From: Nitrospirota bacterium | Lineage (GTDB): Bacteria > Nitrospirota > Thermodesulfovibrionia > Thermodesulfovibrionales > JdFR-88 | Assembly (NCBI GenBank): GCA_021813405.1 | Contig: JAKAKS010000031.1 | Span: forward strand, 62,001 to 126,000 | Reading direction: 5' to 3' | Length of the DNA stretch: 64,000 nt | Notes under the pieces: model-generated | What the model saw: the letters and a program-made list of their open reading frames with translations, nothing else | The model's database searches: none | What the model was told of the DNA's origin: nothing | Part shown: one piece after another, positions 1 through 9,770 of the stretch | Layout: each line of letters starts with the position of its first letter | Position numbering within the stretch: the first letter of the stretch is position 1 | Program-made: the position numbers and the translations under genes

Positions 1-3000
1 GCGGCAATTCCACCGGTCATGGGATAAGTATCCAGACGCCCGGAGCATTTACGATCCGCGGGGTTCCGCCCGGTACTTACCTGCTGGGCGCCGGAATGGA
101 CGTTCTGGGGTATGGCGTGCCGAATGTGATTGACCCGCAATACATGTCGGTCAATGCAACAATTGTAAATGGGGACGTAACCGGGCAAACTTTAACTCTT
201 GCTAACCAGGCATCTCCGGCTCCAGTTGCGCCAACTTTAAAAAAGGTAAGTCCAGCCGATCATGCGGCGTTTATCAACTGGAAGCCTGCTTATAACGCCA
301 GCAACCTGGAGATAGACGATCATTATCGTATCTACTGGGGCACCGATCCGGCCGCTTCAAACGGGGGGATCATAAACGTTCCGGCGGACGGACAGCATAT
401 GTACATCCAGTCCGGTCTTACGAACGGTACGCAGTACTATTACAAGATGACAGGCCTGGTAAGCGGAATGGAGAGCGCAGCCACCGCAGTTTACGGGCCT
501 GTTACGGTTGGGCCAGCATCCGGCCTGTACACGGTATCGGGCATAGTTAATGTGCCTGCCGGGACTACGGGGCCGTTGTACGTGGGCATTCGCGACGATT
601 ATTCGGGGGCACTATACGCTACCGAGATAAGCTCGCCTTTAGCGGGCGCAAATTCTTATAATGTTGCGGGCATATCGAACGGCACGTATGGGGCATTTGC
701 CTTCATAGACCAGAACAACGATGGCCAGCCGGACACTGGCGATCTCACCACGGGGATGAACGGCGATTACATCCCGGTTGTTGTAAACGGCTCCGGCATG
801 ACGCAGAATCTTTCTCTTGCCTTCGAAAACGGCACGTCAAGCGTCACTACAACTCATTGGACTGATGGCGTAAACAGCAGTTACAGCCTGAATCTGGAAA
901 TGGATGGCATGCAGAAGCTGCCTGTGAACGTTGCACTTGTCAATGGGCCCAATGTTCCTTATCCCGTCGATATATCGCCAAGCGCCAACGATAATCCCGG
1001 GTCGTTCCGCGACTGGACGGGCACCGGCGCTACCAGTCCCAACGTAGGGGATACTTACACGTTTGCCGTCACATATGCAGACGGGAGCACGGAAACATTT
1101 AGCTCACCAGTTGGGGCCGTGCTGGACAGCTTTGCGCAAAATCTGGGCGTTATAAATTCCCCCAGCATGAATGTGCCTACGTTCAACTGGAGTGGCCCGG
1201 CCTCGCCCCCGGCGTTTTACTCATACAGCATCAATGTCGGGCAGCAAAACGGAGGGCAGGTATGGAATTATCCCAAAAAGGGGAATATGCCCAGCAATCA
1301 GACTTCCGTTCAGTTCGATGCAGACAAAAGCGCAAACCAGTCCTCGCTTGTAAACGGGACAACATATGACTGGCAGGTTTCCGTAAACGATGCAAGCGGC
1401 AACCAGGCACAGTACAGCGCATATTACACGCCCGGCGGGGCATCCGTATCTGGAAACGTCAGCGGGGCCGTTTTAAACGGGGTCACCATCACGCTATCCG
1501 GAGCTGCAAGCGGAAGCACCGTAACGAACGTAAACGGCAATTACTTGTTTGCAGGGCTTTCAAATGGCATTTATACGGCAACGCCTCAGCTTTCTGGGTA
1601 TACGTTCAGCCCGCCGAGCCAGTCCATTACAATAAACGGCCAGGACTTGACGGGCGTGAACTTCACGTCCATTTCCAACTCAGTCTCTCAAACATATAGC
1701 ATATCAGGGCAGGTCAGCGGGGCCGTTTCAAACGGAGTCACCATGACTTTGAGCGGCACTTCAAACGCAACCGCCACTACCGATATAAACGGCAATTACT
1801 CATTCACCGGCCTTGTGAACGCTGGCAGTTACACGGTTACGCCGTCTGATAGCGGCTATTCGTTTACTCCGGCCAGCCAGTCCGTCATAATAAACGGATC
1901 GAGCGTAACGGGGGAAAATTTCACTTCCTCCGCCTCCGGCCACTCTATATACGGGAACGTATCGGCCAATAACGGAGGGGCTGCGGCACCGGGCGTAACA
2001 ATGGCCCTGGTACAGAACGCCGTTACCATTGCCACCTCCAGCACGGATGTCAACGGCAATTTCGCGTTTGCCAATGTGCCGGATGGCACATACGCAATCA
2101 CGCCCAACCTTTCTGGTGGCAGCGCCACATTCAGTCCGTCCAGCCAGACGGTGACAGTAAACGGGAGCGACGTTAACAGCGTCAACTTCCAGATGAACGG
2201 CGGGTACGACGTCTCCGGCACGGTAAGCTATGTTGGCGCGCATACCGGGCGGATTTACGTAGGCCTGTTCGATCCAAATAAAAATGCTGTAGGCCTGGGC
2301 GTAAGCATCACATCCCCCGGCGCGTTTACGATCAGGGGGGTGCCGCCGGGCAGCTATACCCTGGGCGCCGCCATGGATATCCTCGGCTACGGCACGATGA
2401 ACGCCGCGGACCCTATGGGCGGCACGGTCATAATTGTAAACGGAACCATGACGGGGCAGAACGTCACGATAACAGACCAGCCCATACCCACGCCGGTTAC
2501 GCCCACGTTAAAGAACGTTATGACAAGCGGAGGTACGGCGATAATCCAGTGGAAAACGCCTGAAACCAATTCTCCGGTTAATGGCCTGGAGATAGCGGAC
2601 CATTACCGGATTAACTGGGGCACCGACGCGGCCGCCTCAAACGGAGGGATAATAAATGTTCCGGCGAACGGCCAGAACATTTACATCCAGACCGGCCTTG
2701 TTAACGGCAGCAGTTATTACTACACCATTGAAGCGATAGTAAACGGTACGGCAAGCGCGCCTTCCTCTGTGGCCGGGCCTTATACTGTCAATGCCGGTTC
2801 AGGCCCGTATACTGTCTCCGGTATCGTCAATGTTCCCGAAGCGCCCATCGGGCCGTTATATGTGGGAATTTATAACGGGAACGATGTATATGCGGCCTTT
2901 ATCAACTCGCCGGTTATTGGATCGAATGCCTATACAATCCCTGGCGTGCCTGACGGCGAATACTCTGCCTTTGCCGTGTTGGACCAGAATAAATCCGGCC

Positions 3001-6000
3001 AGTTCAATGCTGGAAACCTGATGATGGGTGTTAATGGCAACGGTTACATCCCGGTGGTAATAAACGGGGCCGGTGTGGCACAGGACCTGGATCTGGCAAT
3101 CGCAAACGCTACGGCATTGGCCAGCACAATTCATTCGACCGGGGTCAATGGCGATAATTACAGTCTGGACTTGGAACTGGAGCCCCAACTGAAGCTGCCG
3201 GTAAATGTTGCGCTGGTCAGCGGGCCAAATGTTCCTTACCCTGTGGACTTGTCGACTAGCGGCATAGACAAATCGGGCATAGATGAATGGGTCAATATAG
3301 GTCCTATCAGGCCGAACATTGGCGACACCTACACATTTACGGTTTCTTATGCCGACGGAAGCTCCGAAAACATTTCCTCATCGGTTTCGGCGGTGCTTGA
3401 CAGCTTTCCTCAAAACTTGGGCGTTACTAATACTCCAGATGCGTTTGACCCCACGTTCAACTGGGCGGCCCCGGCTTCGCCGCCTTCCTACTACGTCTAT
3501 TACTTGAACGTCCAGCAGAATAACGGCGGCCAGGTCTGGTCTTATCCCAACCAGGCCAACGGCATGCCCAGCACCCAGAGCTCCGTGAGGTACAACGCGG
3601 ATGGCAACGCCAATCCGGCCTCGCTTGTAAGCGGGACGGCTTATAACTGGCAGGTCAGCGTAATGGATCCCAACGGAAACCAGGCGCAATACCAGAGCGC
3701 ATATACGCCCACCGGAACGCAACTATATTCAATATCCGGTTATGTGAGCGGAGCTGTCATCAACGGGGTGACCATGACCCTTTCCGGCAGCGCAAACGCT
3801 ACAACCACTACCGATGCCAGCGGATATTACTCCTTCACCGGGCTTGTAAACGGTAGCGGTTATAATTATACTGTCACACCGTCGCTTGCCGGGTACTCGT
3901 TCAACCCCCCCTCTATGCCGGATATTTACATATACAGCACGGATGTGACGGGCGTGAACTTTACCGCTACTGGCGTATGCACAGCGCCATACTTCGTAAA
4001 CGTGCCTTCCAGCGCCAGCGGGTACAGCCCCAGTATCGGGATTGTCTGGAATGACGACCACAGTGCCGGATATACTTACGTCATTGACAGGAGTAAGGAC
4101 GGCGTTAACTGGACGGCAACTGACATTAACAACGGGACCAGTTCTGCTTGCCCGGCTGGCTGGGGGCAGTGCATGTATTACACTGATACAGACCCTGGCC
4201 TGCAAAACGGCGTTACATACTACTACCGCGTAACGGCCACCAAGTCCGGTTACATCAATAGCGCCCCTGTTCATGGCCCCAACGGGTGCGCGCTTACGCT
4301 TCAGGCCAGGGCGCCGTATTACGTCTCGGTGCCTTCCAGCGCCGCGGGATACAGCCCAAGTATCGCTATCACATGGAATGATGATTCCAGCGTCGACAGC
4401 GGATATACGTACGTGATAGACAGGAGCTCTGACGGCGGCACAACTTGGACCAACAACATCAATAGTGGAACAAGTGCCGCATGCCCTGCCGGATGGGGGC
4501 AGTGCATATACTACACCGATACTAGTTCCAGCCTGGTAAACGGAGTTACCTACAACTACCGGGTGACGGCCACCAAGGCGGGCTACGCCAGCAGTGCAAA
4601 GGTGCAGGCGCCCAACGGGTGCGCGCTTACGCTTCAGGCCAGGGCGCCGTATTACGTCTCGGTGCCTTCCAGCGCTTCGGGGACCAGTCCGCAGATAGGG
4701 ATTACCTGGAATGACGACCAGAGCGCCGGATATACCTACGTGATAGACAGGAGCGCTGATGGAGGCGCCACATGGACAACCAACATCAACAACGGCGTCA
4801 GCGCCGCATGCCCGGCCGGATGGGGACAGTGCATGTATTACACCGATACTAGTTCCAGCCTGGTAAACGGAGTTACCTACAGCTACCGGGTAACGGCCAC
4901 CAAGACGGGCTACGCCAGCAGCGCAAAGGTGCAGGCGCCCAACGGGTGCGCACTTACGCTTCAGGCCAGGGCGCCGTATTACGTCTCGGTGCCTTCCAGC
5001 TATACTGGGTACAGCCCCGGCATCGGGATTGTCTGGAATGATGACCAGAGCGCCGGATATACGTACGTGATAGACAGGAGCTCTGACGGCGGCACAACTT
5101 GGACCAACGACATCAATAGTGGAACAAGCGCCGCATGCCCGGCTGGCTGGGGGCAGTGCATGTATTACACCGATACTAGTTCCAGCCTGGTAAACGGAGT
5201 TACCTACAACTACCGGGTGACCGCCACCAAGACGGGCTACGCCAGCAGCGCAAAGGTGCAGGCGCCCAACGGGTGCGCGCTTACGCTTCAGGCCAGGGCG
5301 CCGTATTACGTCTCGGTGCCTTCCAGCTATACTGGGTACAGCCCCAGCATCGGGATCGTCTGGAACGATGACTCCAGCGTTGACAGCGGATATACGTACG
5401 TGATAGACAGGAGCTCTGACGGCGGCACAACTTGGACCAACAACATCAATAGTGGAACAAGCGCCGCATGCCCTGCCGGATGGGGGCAGTGCATGTATTA
5501 TTACGACACGGATCCAAGCCTGGTAAACGGGGTTGCCTATTATTACCGGGTGACCGCCACCAAGACAGGCTACGCCAGCAGTGCAAAGGTCCAGGCGCCT
5601 GGAGCTTGCACCATGATGTATCGGAGCCAGCCGCCGTATTACATTGCCGTGCCATCGCTCAGCTCCGGCGGCAGCATTGCTGTACGGTGGAGCGATGGCT
5701 CCAACGGCTATACCTACGTAGTGGACAGGAGCGCGGACGGGGTCTCATGGACCTCTGGCGTATGGAGCGGTACGGCCACATCGTTTACCGACACTGGACT
5801 TGCGGGCGGCACTTATTATTACCGCGTGAAGGCGACGAAATCCGGTTACCAAGACAGCGGTTATCAGACATCGAGTGCCTGCATTGTGACAACCCCCAAT
5901 AATTGGACGACATTAGCCTCTGCTCCGGGAGTTGTCAATGGAGGCTCTATGGCGTACGACGGTAGCAGTAATCTCTATGTGTTACTTGGGAATGGGACCG

Positions 6001-6713
6001 ACGCATTCTGGAAATACAACATCGCCACCAATTTGTGGACCCAAGAAGCCTCTGTTGGGCAGGGTGGAGCAATTGTAAACGGAGGCTCCATGGCGTACGA
6101 CGGCAATGGGAATTTCTATGCATTGCCGGGAAATGGGACTGACGCATTCTGGAAATACAACATCGCCACCAATTTGTGGACCCAAGAAGCCTCTGTTGGG
6201 CAGGGTGGGGTAATTGTAAACGGAGGCTCCATGGCGTACGACGGCAATGGCAATTTATATGTGTTGCCGGGGAACAACACCACTTCCTTCTATAAATATA
6301 ACGTTGCCACTAATGCCTGGTCGCAGATAAGCTCTGCTCCGGGAATTGTCAATGGAGGCTCCATGGCGTACGACGGCAATGGCAATTTATATGCATTGCC
6401 GGGGAACAACACCACTTCCTTCTATAAATATAACGTTGCCACTAATGCCTGGTTGCAGATAAGCTCTGCTCCGGCAATTGTCAACGGCGGCTCCATGGCC
6501 TATGATGGCAACGGCAATTTCTATGCATTAATGGGGAACAATACCAATTATTTCTATAAATACAACGTTGCTCAAAATATATGGTACACAGGCGCCGCTG
6601 CCCCAGCCCAAGCTCCTGGAAATGTCAACGGAGGTGCTCTGGCTTTTGGAAACGGCAGTTTCTTTGCACTACAGGGCAATGGCGCTACCGGTTATTGGGA
6701 ATACGTCCCCTGA
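1..6713 (+). CDS. Giant repeat-built secreted/surface protein, 5'-truncated by window edge
   Basis: The reading frame is open from the first bases: the codons before the ATG at 96 read GNSTGHGISIQTPGAFTIRG, matching a later copy in the same protein, so the gene begins upstream of the window. Visible modules are a Fn3-like/carboxypeptidase-regulatory-like block (to about 1440), three short SGxVSGAV...NGNYSFTGL repeats (1440-2200), a second copy of the large block (2211-3715), another short repeat, six Fn3-like repeats of 109-111 aa starting PYYVSVPSS (3984-5895), and five kelch-like repeats with NGGSMAYDG (from about 5940). No enzyme motif was found. The composition (Gly, Ser, Asn, Thr rich; few Lys) is typical of extracellular adhesins or matrix proteins. 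The signal peptide and any sorting signal at the N-terminus lie outside the window. Function is unknown; a role in surface or polysaccharide binding is inference from the neighbouring exopolysaccharide locus. Confidence 0.85.
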   Translation, partial: GNSTGHGISIQTPGAFTIRGVPPGTYLLGAGMDVLGYGVPNVIDPQYMSVNATIVNGDVTGQTLTLANQASPAPVAPTLKKVSPADHAAFINWKPAYNASNLEIDDHYRIYWGTDPAASNGGIINVPADGQHMYIQSGLTNGTQYYYKMTGLVSGMESAATAVYGPVTVGPASGLYTVSGIVNVPAGTTGPLYVGIRDDYSGALYATEISSPLAGANSYNVAGISNGTYGAFAFIDQNNDGQPDTGDLTTGMNGDYIPVVVNGSGMTQNLSLAFENGTSSVTTTHWTDGVNSSYSLNLEMDGMQKLPVNVALVNGPNVPYPVDISPSANDNPGSFRDWTGTGATSPNVGDTYTFAVTYADGSTETFSSPVGAVLDSFAQNLGVINSPSMNVPTFNWSGPASPPAFYSYSINVGQQNGGQVWNYPKKGNMPSNQTSVQFDADKSANQSSLVNGTTYDWQVSVNDASGNQAQYSAYYTPGGASVSGNVSGAVLNGVTITLSGAASGSTVTNVNGNYLFAGLSNGIYTATPQLSGYTFSPPSQSITINGQDLTGVNFTSISNSVSQTYSISGQVSGAVSNGVTMTLSGTSNATATTDINGNYSFTGLVNAGSYTVTPSDSGYSFTPASQSVIINGSSVTGENFTSSASGHSIYGNVSANNGGAAAPGVTMALVQNAVTIATSSTDVNGNFAFANVPDGTYAITPNLSGGSATFSPSSQTVTVNGSDVNSVNFQMNGGYDVSGTVSYVGAHTGRIYVGLFDPNKNAVGLGVSITSPGAFTIRGVPPGSYTLGAAMDILGYGTMNAADPMGGTVIIVNGTMTGQNVTITDQPIPTPVTPTLKNVMTSGGTAIIQWKTPETNSPVNGLEIADHYRINWGTDAAASNGGIINVPANGQNIYIQTGLVNGSSYYYTIEAIVNGTASAPSSVAGPYTVNAGSGPYTVSGIVNVPEAPIGPLYVGIYNGNDVYAAFINSPVIGSNAYTIPGVPDGEYSAFAVLDQNKSGQFNAGNLMMGVNGNGYIPVVINGAGVAQDLDLAIANATALASTIHSTGVNGDNYSLDLELEPQLKLPVNVALVSGPNVPYPVDLSTSGIDKSGIDEWVNIGPIRPNIGDTYTFTVSYADGSSENISSSVSAVLDSFPQNLGVTNTPDAFDPTFNWAAPASPPSYYVYYLNVQQNNGGQVWSYPNQANGMPSTQSSVRYNADGNANPASLVSGTAYNWQVSVMDPNGNQAQYQSAYTPTGTQLYSISGYVSGAVINGVTMTLSGSANATTTTDASGYYSFTGLVNGSGYNYTVTPSLAGYSFNPPSMPDIYIYSTDVTGVNFTATGVCTAPYFVNVPSSASGYSPSIGIVWNDDHSAGYTYVIDRSKDGVNWTATDINNGTSSACPAGWGQCMYYTDTDPGLQNGVTYYYRVTATKSGYINSAPVHGPNGCALTLQARAPYYVSVPSSAAGYSPSIAITWNDDSSVDSGYTYVIDRSSDGGTTWTNNINSGTSAACPAGWGQCIYYTDTSSSLVNGVTYNYRVTATKAGYASSAKVQAPNGCALTLQARAPYYVSVPSSASGTSPQIGITWNDDQSAGYTYVIDRSADGGATWTTNINNGVSAACPAGWGQCMYYTDTSSSLVNGVTYSYRVTATKTGYASSAKVQAPNGCALTLQARAPYYVSVPSSYTGYSPGIGIVWNDDQSAGYTYVIDRSSDGGTTWTNDINSGTSAACPAGWGQCMYYTDTSSSLVNGVTYNYRVTATKTGYASSAKVQAPNGCALTLQARAPYYVSVPSSYTGYSPSIGIVWNDDSSVDSGYTYVIDRSSDGGTTWTNNINSGTSAACPAGWGQCMYYYDTDPSLVNGVAYYYRVTATKTGYASSAKVQAPGACTMMYRSQPPYYIAVPSLSSGGSIAVRWSDGSNGYTYVVDRSADGVSWTSGVWSGTATSFTDTGLAGGTYYYRVKATKSGYQDSGYQTSSACIVTTPNNWTTLASAPGVVNGGSMAYDGSSNLYVLLGNGTDAFWKYNIATNLWTQEASVGQGGAIVNGGSMAYDGNGNFYALPGNGTDAFWKYNIATNLWTQEASVGQGGVIVNGGSMAYDGNGNLYVLPGNNTTSFYKYNVATNAWSQISSAPGIVNGGSMAYDGNGNLYALPGNNTTSFYKYNVATNAWLQISSAPAIVNGGSMAYDGNGNFYALMGNNTNYFYKYNVAQNIWYTGAAAPAQAPGNVNGGALAFGNGSFFALQGNGATGYWEYVP
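3984..5895 (+). repeat. Six tandem Fn3-like coding repeats (327-333 bp)
   Basis: Repeat units begin at about 3984, 4311, 4644, 4971, 5298 and 5631, so the spacing is 327, 333, 327, 327 and 333 bp, always a multiple of three. Units 2-5 are nearly identical at the DNA level, including long stretches such as the one encoding CALTLQARAPYYVSVPSS. The 6-bp length steps come from alternation between WNDDQSAGY and WNDDSSVDSGY. The last unit is more diverged and shorter. This indicates recent duplication or gene conversion. Confidence 0.9.
5940..6700 (+). repeat. Five tandem kelch-like coding repeats (141/132 bp)
   Basis: The DNA motif GGAGGCTCCATGGCGTACGA (or close variants) recurs at 5940, 6081, 6222, 6354 and 6486, giving spacings of 141, 141, 132 and 132 bp. 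Each unit encodes NGGSMAYDGxGNxYxLxGN followed by FxKYNxAxNxW, the pattern of a kelch-type beta-propeller blade. A sixth, diverged partial unit (NGGALAFGNGSFFALQGN) ends the protein, so a complete propeller of about six blades is plausible. Confidence 0.85.
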
Positions 6714-6746
6714 GGAGATGTTGGGGCTGTATTGAATACCTGCAGT

Positions 6747-6784
6747 AAAAACCAAATCCCCGGTAATCGGGGATTTGGTTTTTT
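6747..6784. terminator. Bidirectional intrinsic terminator between convergent genes
   Basis: A perfect 16-bp stem (AAAAACCAAATCCCCG pairing with CGGGGATTTGGTTTTT) encloses the 5-nt loop GTAAT. The arms carry an A-tract on one side and a T-tract on the other, so it can terminate the giant plus-strand gene and the minus-strand beta-helix gene alike. Confidence 0.92.
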
Positions 6785-6835
6785 ATTTCTAAAGTATTCC
6801 GCAGGTGTGAACCGTAGGCAAGGAGCGCGGGTATT

Positions 6836-9313
6836 TTAATTTCCCATGCACATCCCGTTTATCGTGTCGTTTTCAAAATCAGCTACGCCTGATGGGGCAT
6901 TCAGCACTACTCCCGTTGCCGTCAAAGACGCCTGCTTTAGTGTTATGCCCTGTGTAACATCCTGAAATGTGCAGGTGGGGGCGTTGGCAAAAGGCTGGTT
7001 TGCATTGAACGTTACCGCGCAGGAGTTCGTTACCCCGCTTCCTACGGTAATCACCATCGCCATATTTGTCCCGTTTGCGATTGAGCCTGTGCCGCAGCTT
7101 GAAACAGACGGTTTGTAACTGGCAGAGGGCGCGGCATCGGCCTGCTGCCTTAAGCGCGCATTAACCAGTGTAATGCCTTCCGCCGTATTGCCGCTTGCGG
7201 ATGCGCCCACTATGGCAAGCGGCACCATAGTGCCGGCCACATCATCTCCAATGGATATATAAGAGCCTCCAATGCTCTGGCCGCCGTTTTCGTCGGTTAT
7301 AGGCTCATTGCCAGGCGTTGCCGGATAGCCGCCGGTCAAGCCATAGTACCATTTGTTGTTTATCAGCACGGACGTGCCATAGCCGGCATTATTATTGGTA
7401 TCCAGCGCCAGGTTGTCCGCGCCCCAGCCAGTATCTACGGTGTTGTTTTCCAGCAGTAAATGTCCTCTGGTATACATCAGGTAGCCGTCCGGACCAAGGC
7501 CGGATGTGGCCAGGCGGCAATTTTCAACCTGTAAATTTGTTGCGCCAGGATAAGTCAGAAATTCCTGCGCCCACTCCGTAGTACAATCTTCTATCCTGCC
7601 GTTGGTTGATACAATGCCGGGGTGTACATCAAGGACATTCTGCTCAAAGTTGGCGTCCTTTAAATCAAATGAACCCACGCGGTTGAAATTGACGCCTATG
7701 TCCCGGTTGCTGATGCTGATGTCGTTAAAATACTCGTTATAGGTTTCCTGCGAGTCGCCATGGATGCAGGCCCATCCTCCGTATCCGTTAGGGTCGTCGC
7801 AGTAAAGGTTGTTAATTTCAAAGTTCTCTATGTTCTGGTTTGTAATCGGATTGCCCATCTCCAGGCAAACGCCTGACTCCCCGCACTCAACATTTTCCAA
7901 CCGCCAGGCGGTTGTGTTTACTGTTCTGCCGCTGGGGTCCCCGCCAGGGCCGTAAGTGTTCCATGCCGGGCCGGTATATTTGTCCGGGTCAAAAACAATA
8001 CCAGGCGTGTTGTTTGAACTGCCGCTTGGAACGCCTATGTCTTTTATTATTAATCTCGCAGCATGGTTTCCGTTGAACACTATGCCACCGATGGGGCCAA
8101 GCCAATTTATCTGGGTGCCCCCTTCGTTGTTATACCTGGAACCCTGCCCTTCAATGGTAACTCCCATCAGCCCTACCAGGCTCATAGGCTGCCCGAAGTT
8201 ATAAGGGGTGGCACAATCAGGCGCAAGAACTTCTCCGCCAGATATTTCACTAGCCGGCCCCATAGGAGAAACCGCCAATGCCGCGGCCTCAAAAGCCGGT
8301 TCGTCATCGTGGTACATGGTGAACGTGCCGCTTTGCGAAGGCGCGTTTGCCAGCGTTACAGTTGTGCCGCTTATGGCTGTGATGGTGGTGTTCAAAATCC
8401 CTGCCATCGCGCTTCCCGCAAGTGTGTACTCGCCATGGCCAAACTGGTTGCCCACGTCTATGAACTCAAAATTGCCGGATGCCGTCTGGCCCACCGGAAG
8501 ATTGGGCAGCACCTTGTAGATGCTGTTGTAGTTTGGCGTGCAGCTTGTTCCTGTACAGCGGTTGATTACATAGCCTATCGCGTTGGGGTCCGTATTCCAG
8601 GACAGATAAATGTGATTGGCGTAAGAGATTGTTGCCGGGCCGTTATTAACATACGCCACCGCCGATGGGGCGGACAAAGCGCCATCGAACCCCACGGCGC
8701 GCAGCGTATAGCCGTATGTGGTTGTGCAGGAGGCGTTATGGTACGGGCTGGCCGTGCTGTCCGTAGTGCATACGCCGGTGCGCGTATTGCCGTTTGAGGT
8801 TGGCCACCACGGGTTTGGCGGCAGGTTATGAGGGTTTACTTTGTACCCGTCAAGAACGGCATTCGTAAACCCCGCAGGCGTGGCTGGCGCGTCCGATGCC
8901 CCGGCAAGCGGGATAACCACCGATTGCCCAACCTTGAAATCCCCTATTGCGCCAACCGTTACCGTGCCGGAGCCTGCCGTGGTTGTTACGGTTTCGGTGG
9001 TTGCGGAGCACGTTGCCCCGTAGGCCCGCACGTCCGCCCAAGGGCCTTTGGTCTTTATGTCCGAAAAAGTGGTTGAGCCGTCAAACGGATTGGCATTGGG
9101 TACGTTGCCAAGCCCCACCTGTGCTGGAGTGTAGTCCCCGCTTTGCGGCATTATTGCGCCGGTGCGGCCATTAAATGTCTGAACTCCGCCGCCGTAATGA
9201 ACGGTGTCTGCGATAACGCGCTTTGCGGATACTACGTAGAAAAAGCAAAAAAGCAGCAGAACCGGCAAAACAGCCTCAAACCGCATATTCGAAAATTTTT
9301 TAAATTTCCCCAC
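6836..9313 (-). CDS. Secreted beta-helix (tailspike/pectate-lyase-like) protein
   Basis: The protein has 825 aa. A hydrophobic signal peptide (VLPVLLLFCFFYVVSA) ends near VIA, giving a mature start DTVHYGG. The next residues, VQTFNGRTGAIMPQSGDYTP, are typical of phage tail-fibre and tailspike N-termini, and WADVRAYGA resembles the start of pectate-lyase-3/tailspike beta-helices. The centre carries many short Asn/Gly-rich turns (LLENNTVDTGW, LVINNKWYYG-type) expected of a right-handed parallel beta-helix. The start is GTG with the Shine-Dalgarno sequence GGAGG nine bases upstream. It lies beside the exopolysaccharide locus and shares a 61-bp upstream element and the ADTVHYGG junction with the gene at 34184-34708. 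A polysaccharide-binding or depolymerase role is inference; catalytic residues could not be assigned. Confidence 0.8.
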   Translation of the reverse strand: MGKFKKFSNMRFEAVLPVLLLFCFFYVVSAKRVIADTVHYGGGVQTFNGRTGAIMPQSGDYTPAQVGLGNVPNANPFDGSTTFSDIKTKGPWADVRAYGATCSATTETVTTTAGSGTVTVGAIGDFKVGQSVVIPLAGASDAPATPAGFTNAVLDGYKVNPHNLPPNPWWPTSNGNTRTGVCTTDSTASPYHNASCTTTYGYTLRAVGFDGALSAPSAVAYVNNGPATISYANHIYLSWNTDPNAIGYVINRCTGTSCTPNYNSIYKVLPNLPVGQTASGNFEFIDVGNQFGHGEYTLAGSAMAGILNTTITAISGTTVTLANAPSQSGTFTMYHDDEPAFEAAALAVSPMGPASEISGGEVLAPDCATPYNFGQPMSLVGLMGVTIEGQGSRYNNEGGTQINWLGPIGGIVFNGNHAARLIIKDIGVPSGSSNNTPGIVFDPDKYTGPAWNTYGPGGDPSGRTVNTTAWRLENVECGESGVCLEMGNPITNQNIENFEINNLYCDDPNGYGGWACIHGDSQETYNEYFNDISISNRDIGVNFNRVGSFDLKDANFEQNVLDVHPGIVSTNGRIEDCTTEWAQEFLTYPGATNLQVENCRLATSGLGPDGYLMYTRGHLLLENNTVDTGWGADNLALDTNNNAGYGTSVLINNKWYYGLTGGYPATPGNEPITDENGGQSIGGSYISIGDDVAGTMVPLAIVGASASGNTAEGITLVNARLRQQADAAPSASYKPSVSSCGTGSIANGTNMAMVITVGSGVTNSCAVTFNANQPFANAPTCTFQDVTQGITLKQASLTATGVVLNAPSGVADFENDTINGMCMGN

Positions 9314-9560
9314 CAGGCCATACCTCCGTTTGGCTTCTTTTTATATGTTCAATTGAAAAAATGCAACTACCTGTTTTTAATGTGAATCTCAACTTTTTAT
9401 GTTCAATCTGTTCAATGCCCGTCCTTTTTTGATCAGCCATATTCTCCATTGCCTTTCCGTTTTTTACTGATTTTCATTTTAATCCTGCGGCCAGACATTT
9501 GCATTTAAAAAATCCATGGCCAGCTCCTTTCCGCTCCGGTGGTTTTCCACCCATTACGGA

Positions 9561-9621
9561 AGTTTAGAACGGTACACCATGACATTGTCCATATGACATG
9601 CGTCATGATTTTTGTGTCATG
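9561..9621 (-). promoter_or_regulatory. 61-bp shared upstream element, copy 1
   Basis: This block aligns without gaps to 34856-34916 with 52 of 61 identical bases. In the minus orientation it holds two CATGAC half-sites 14 bp apart followed by inverted ATGTCAT sites, the layout of tandem and inverted operator sites for a dimeric regulator. It lies 247 bp upstream of the beta-helix gene start at 9313. No similar block was seen in the other intergenic regions of the window. Confidence 0.75.
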
Positions 9622-9708
9622 CTTAACCGGTGCTCTCATTTTTGGCCGCCGCTGCCAATATTGCATGATTGTTAAGTCCACGTTACAGGCAGCTCCTTGA
9701 CATTACAT

Positions 9709-9717
9709 TGCTATAAT
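9709..9717 (+). promoter_or_regulatory. Possible extended -10 promoter for the exopolysaccharide operon
   Basis: TGCTATAAT matches an extended -10 box. A TTGACA lies only 9 bp upstream, too close to act as its -35, so the assignment rests on the TGN extension. If used, it gives a leader of about 360 nt before the first gene. Confidence 0.35.
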
Positions 9718-9734
9718 TCTTAATCTATATCAAT

Positions 9735-9770
9735 TATTTATTTAATCTATAACTAAATAAATAGTTTTTT
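9735..9770 (+). repeat. AT-only inverted repeat followed by T6 in the operon leader
   Basis: TATTTATTTA (9735-9744) and TAAATAAATA (9754-9763) form a perfect 10-bp inverted repeat with a 9-nt loop, followed by GTTTTTT. The shape resembles a terminator, but the stem has no GC pairs and would be weak. It could equally be an operator for an AT-binding regulator. Confidence 0.4.

Noticed and set aside
6836-9313. Prophage tailspike gene
   Set aside because: The tailspike-like N-terminus suggested a phage, but there is a signal peptide and no phage structural, lysis or integration genes nearby.
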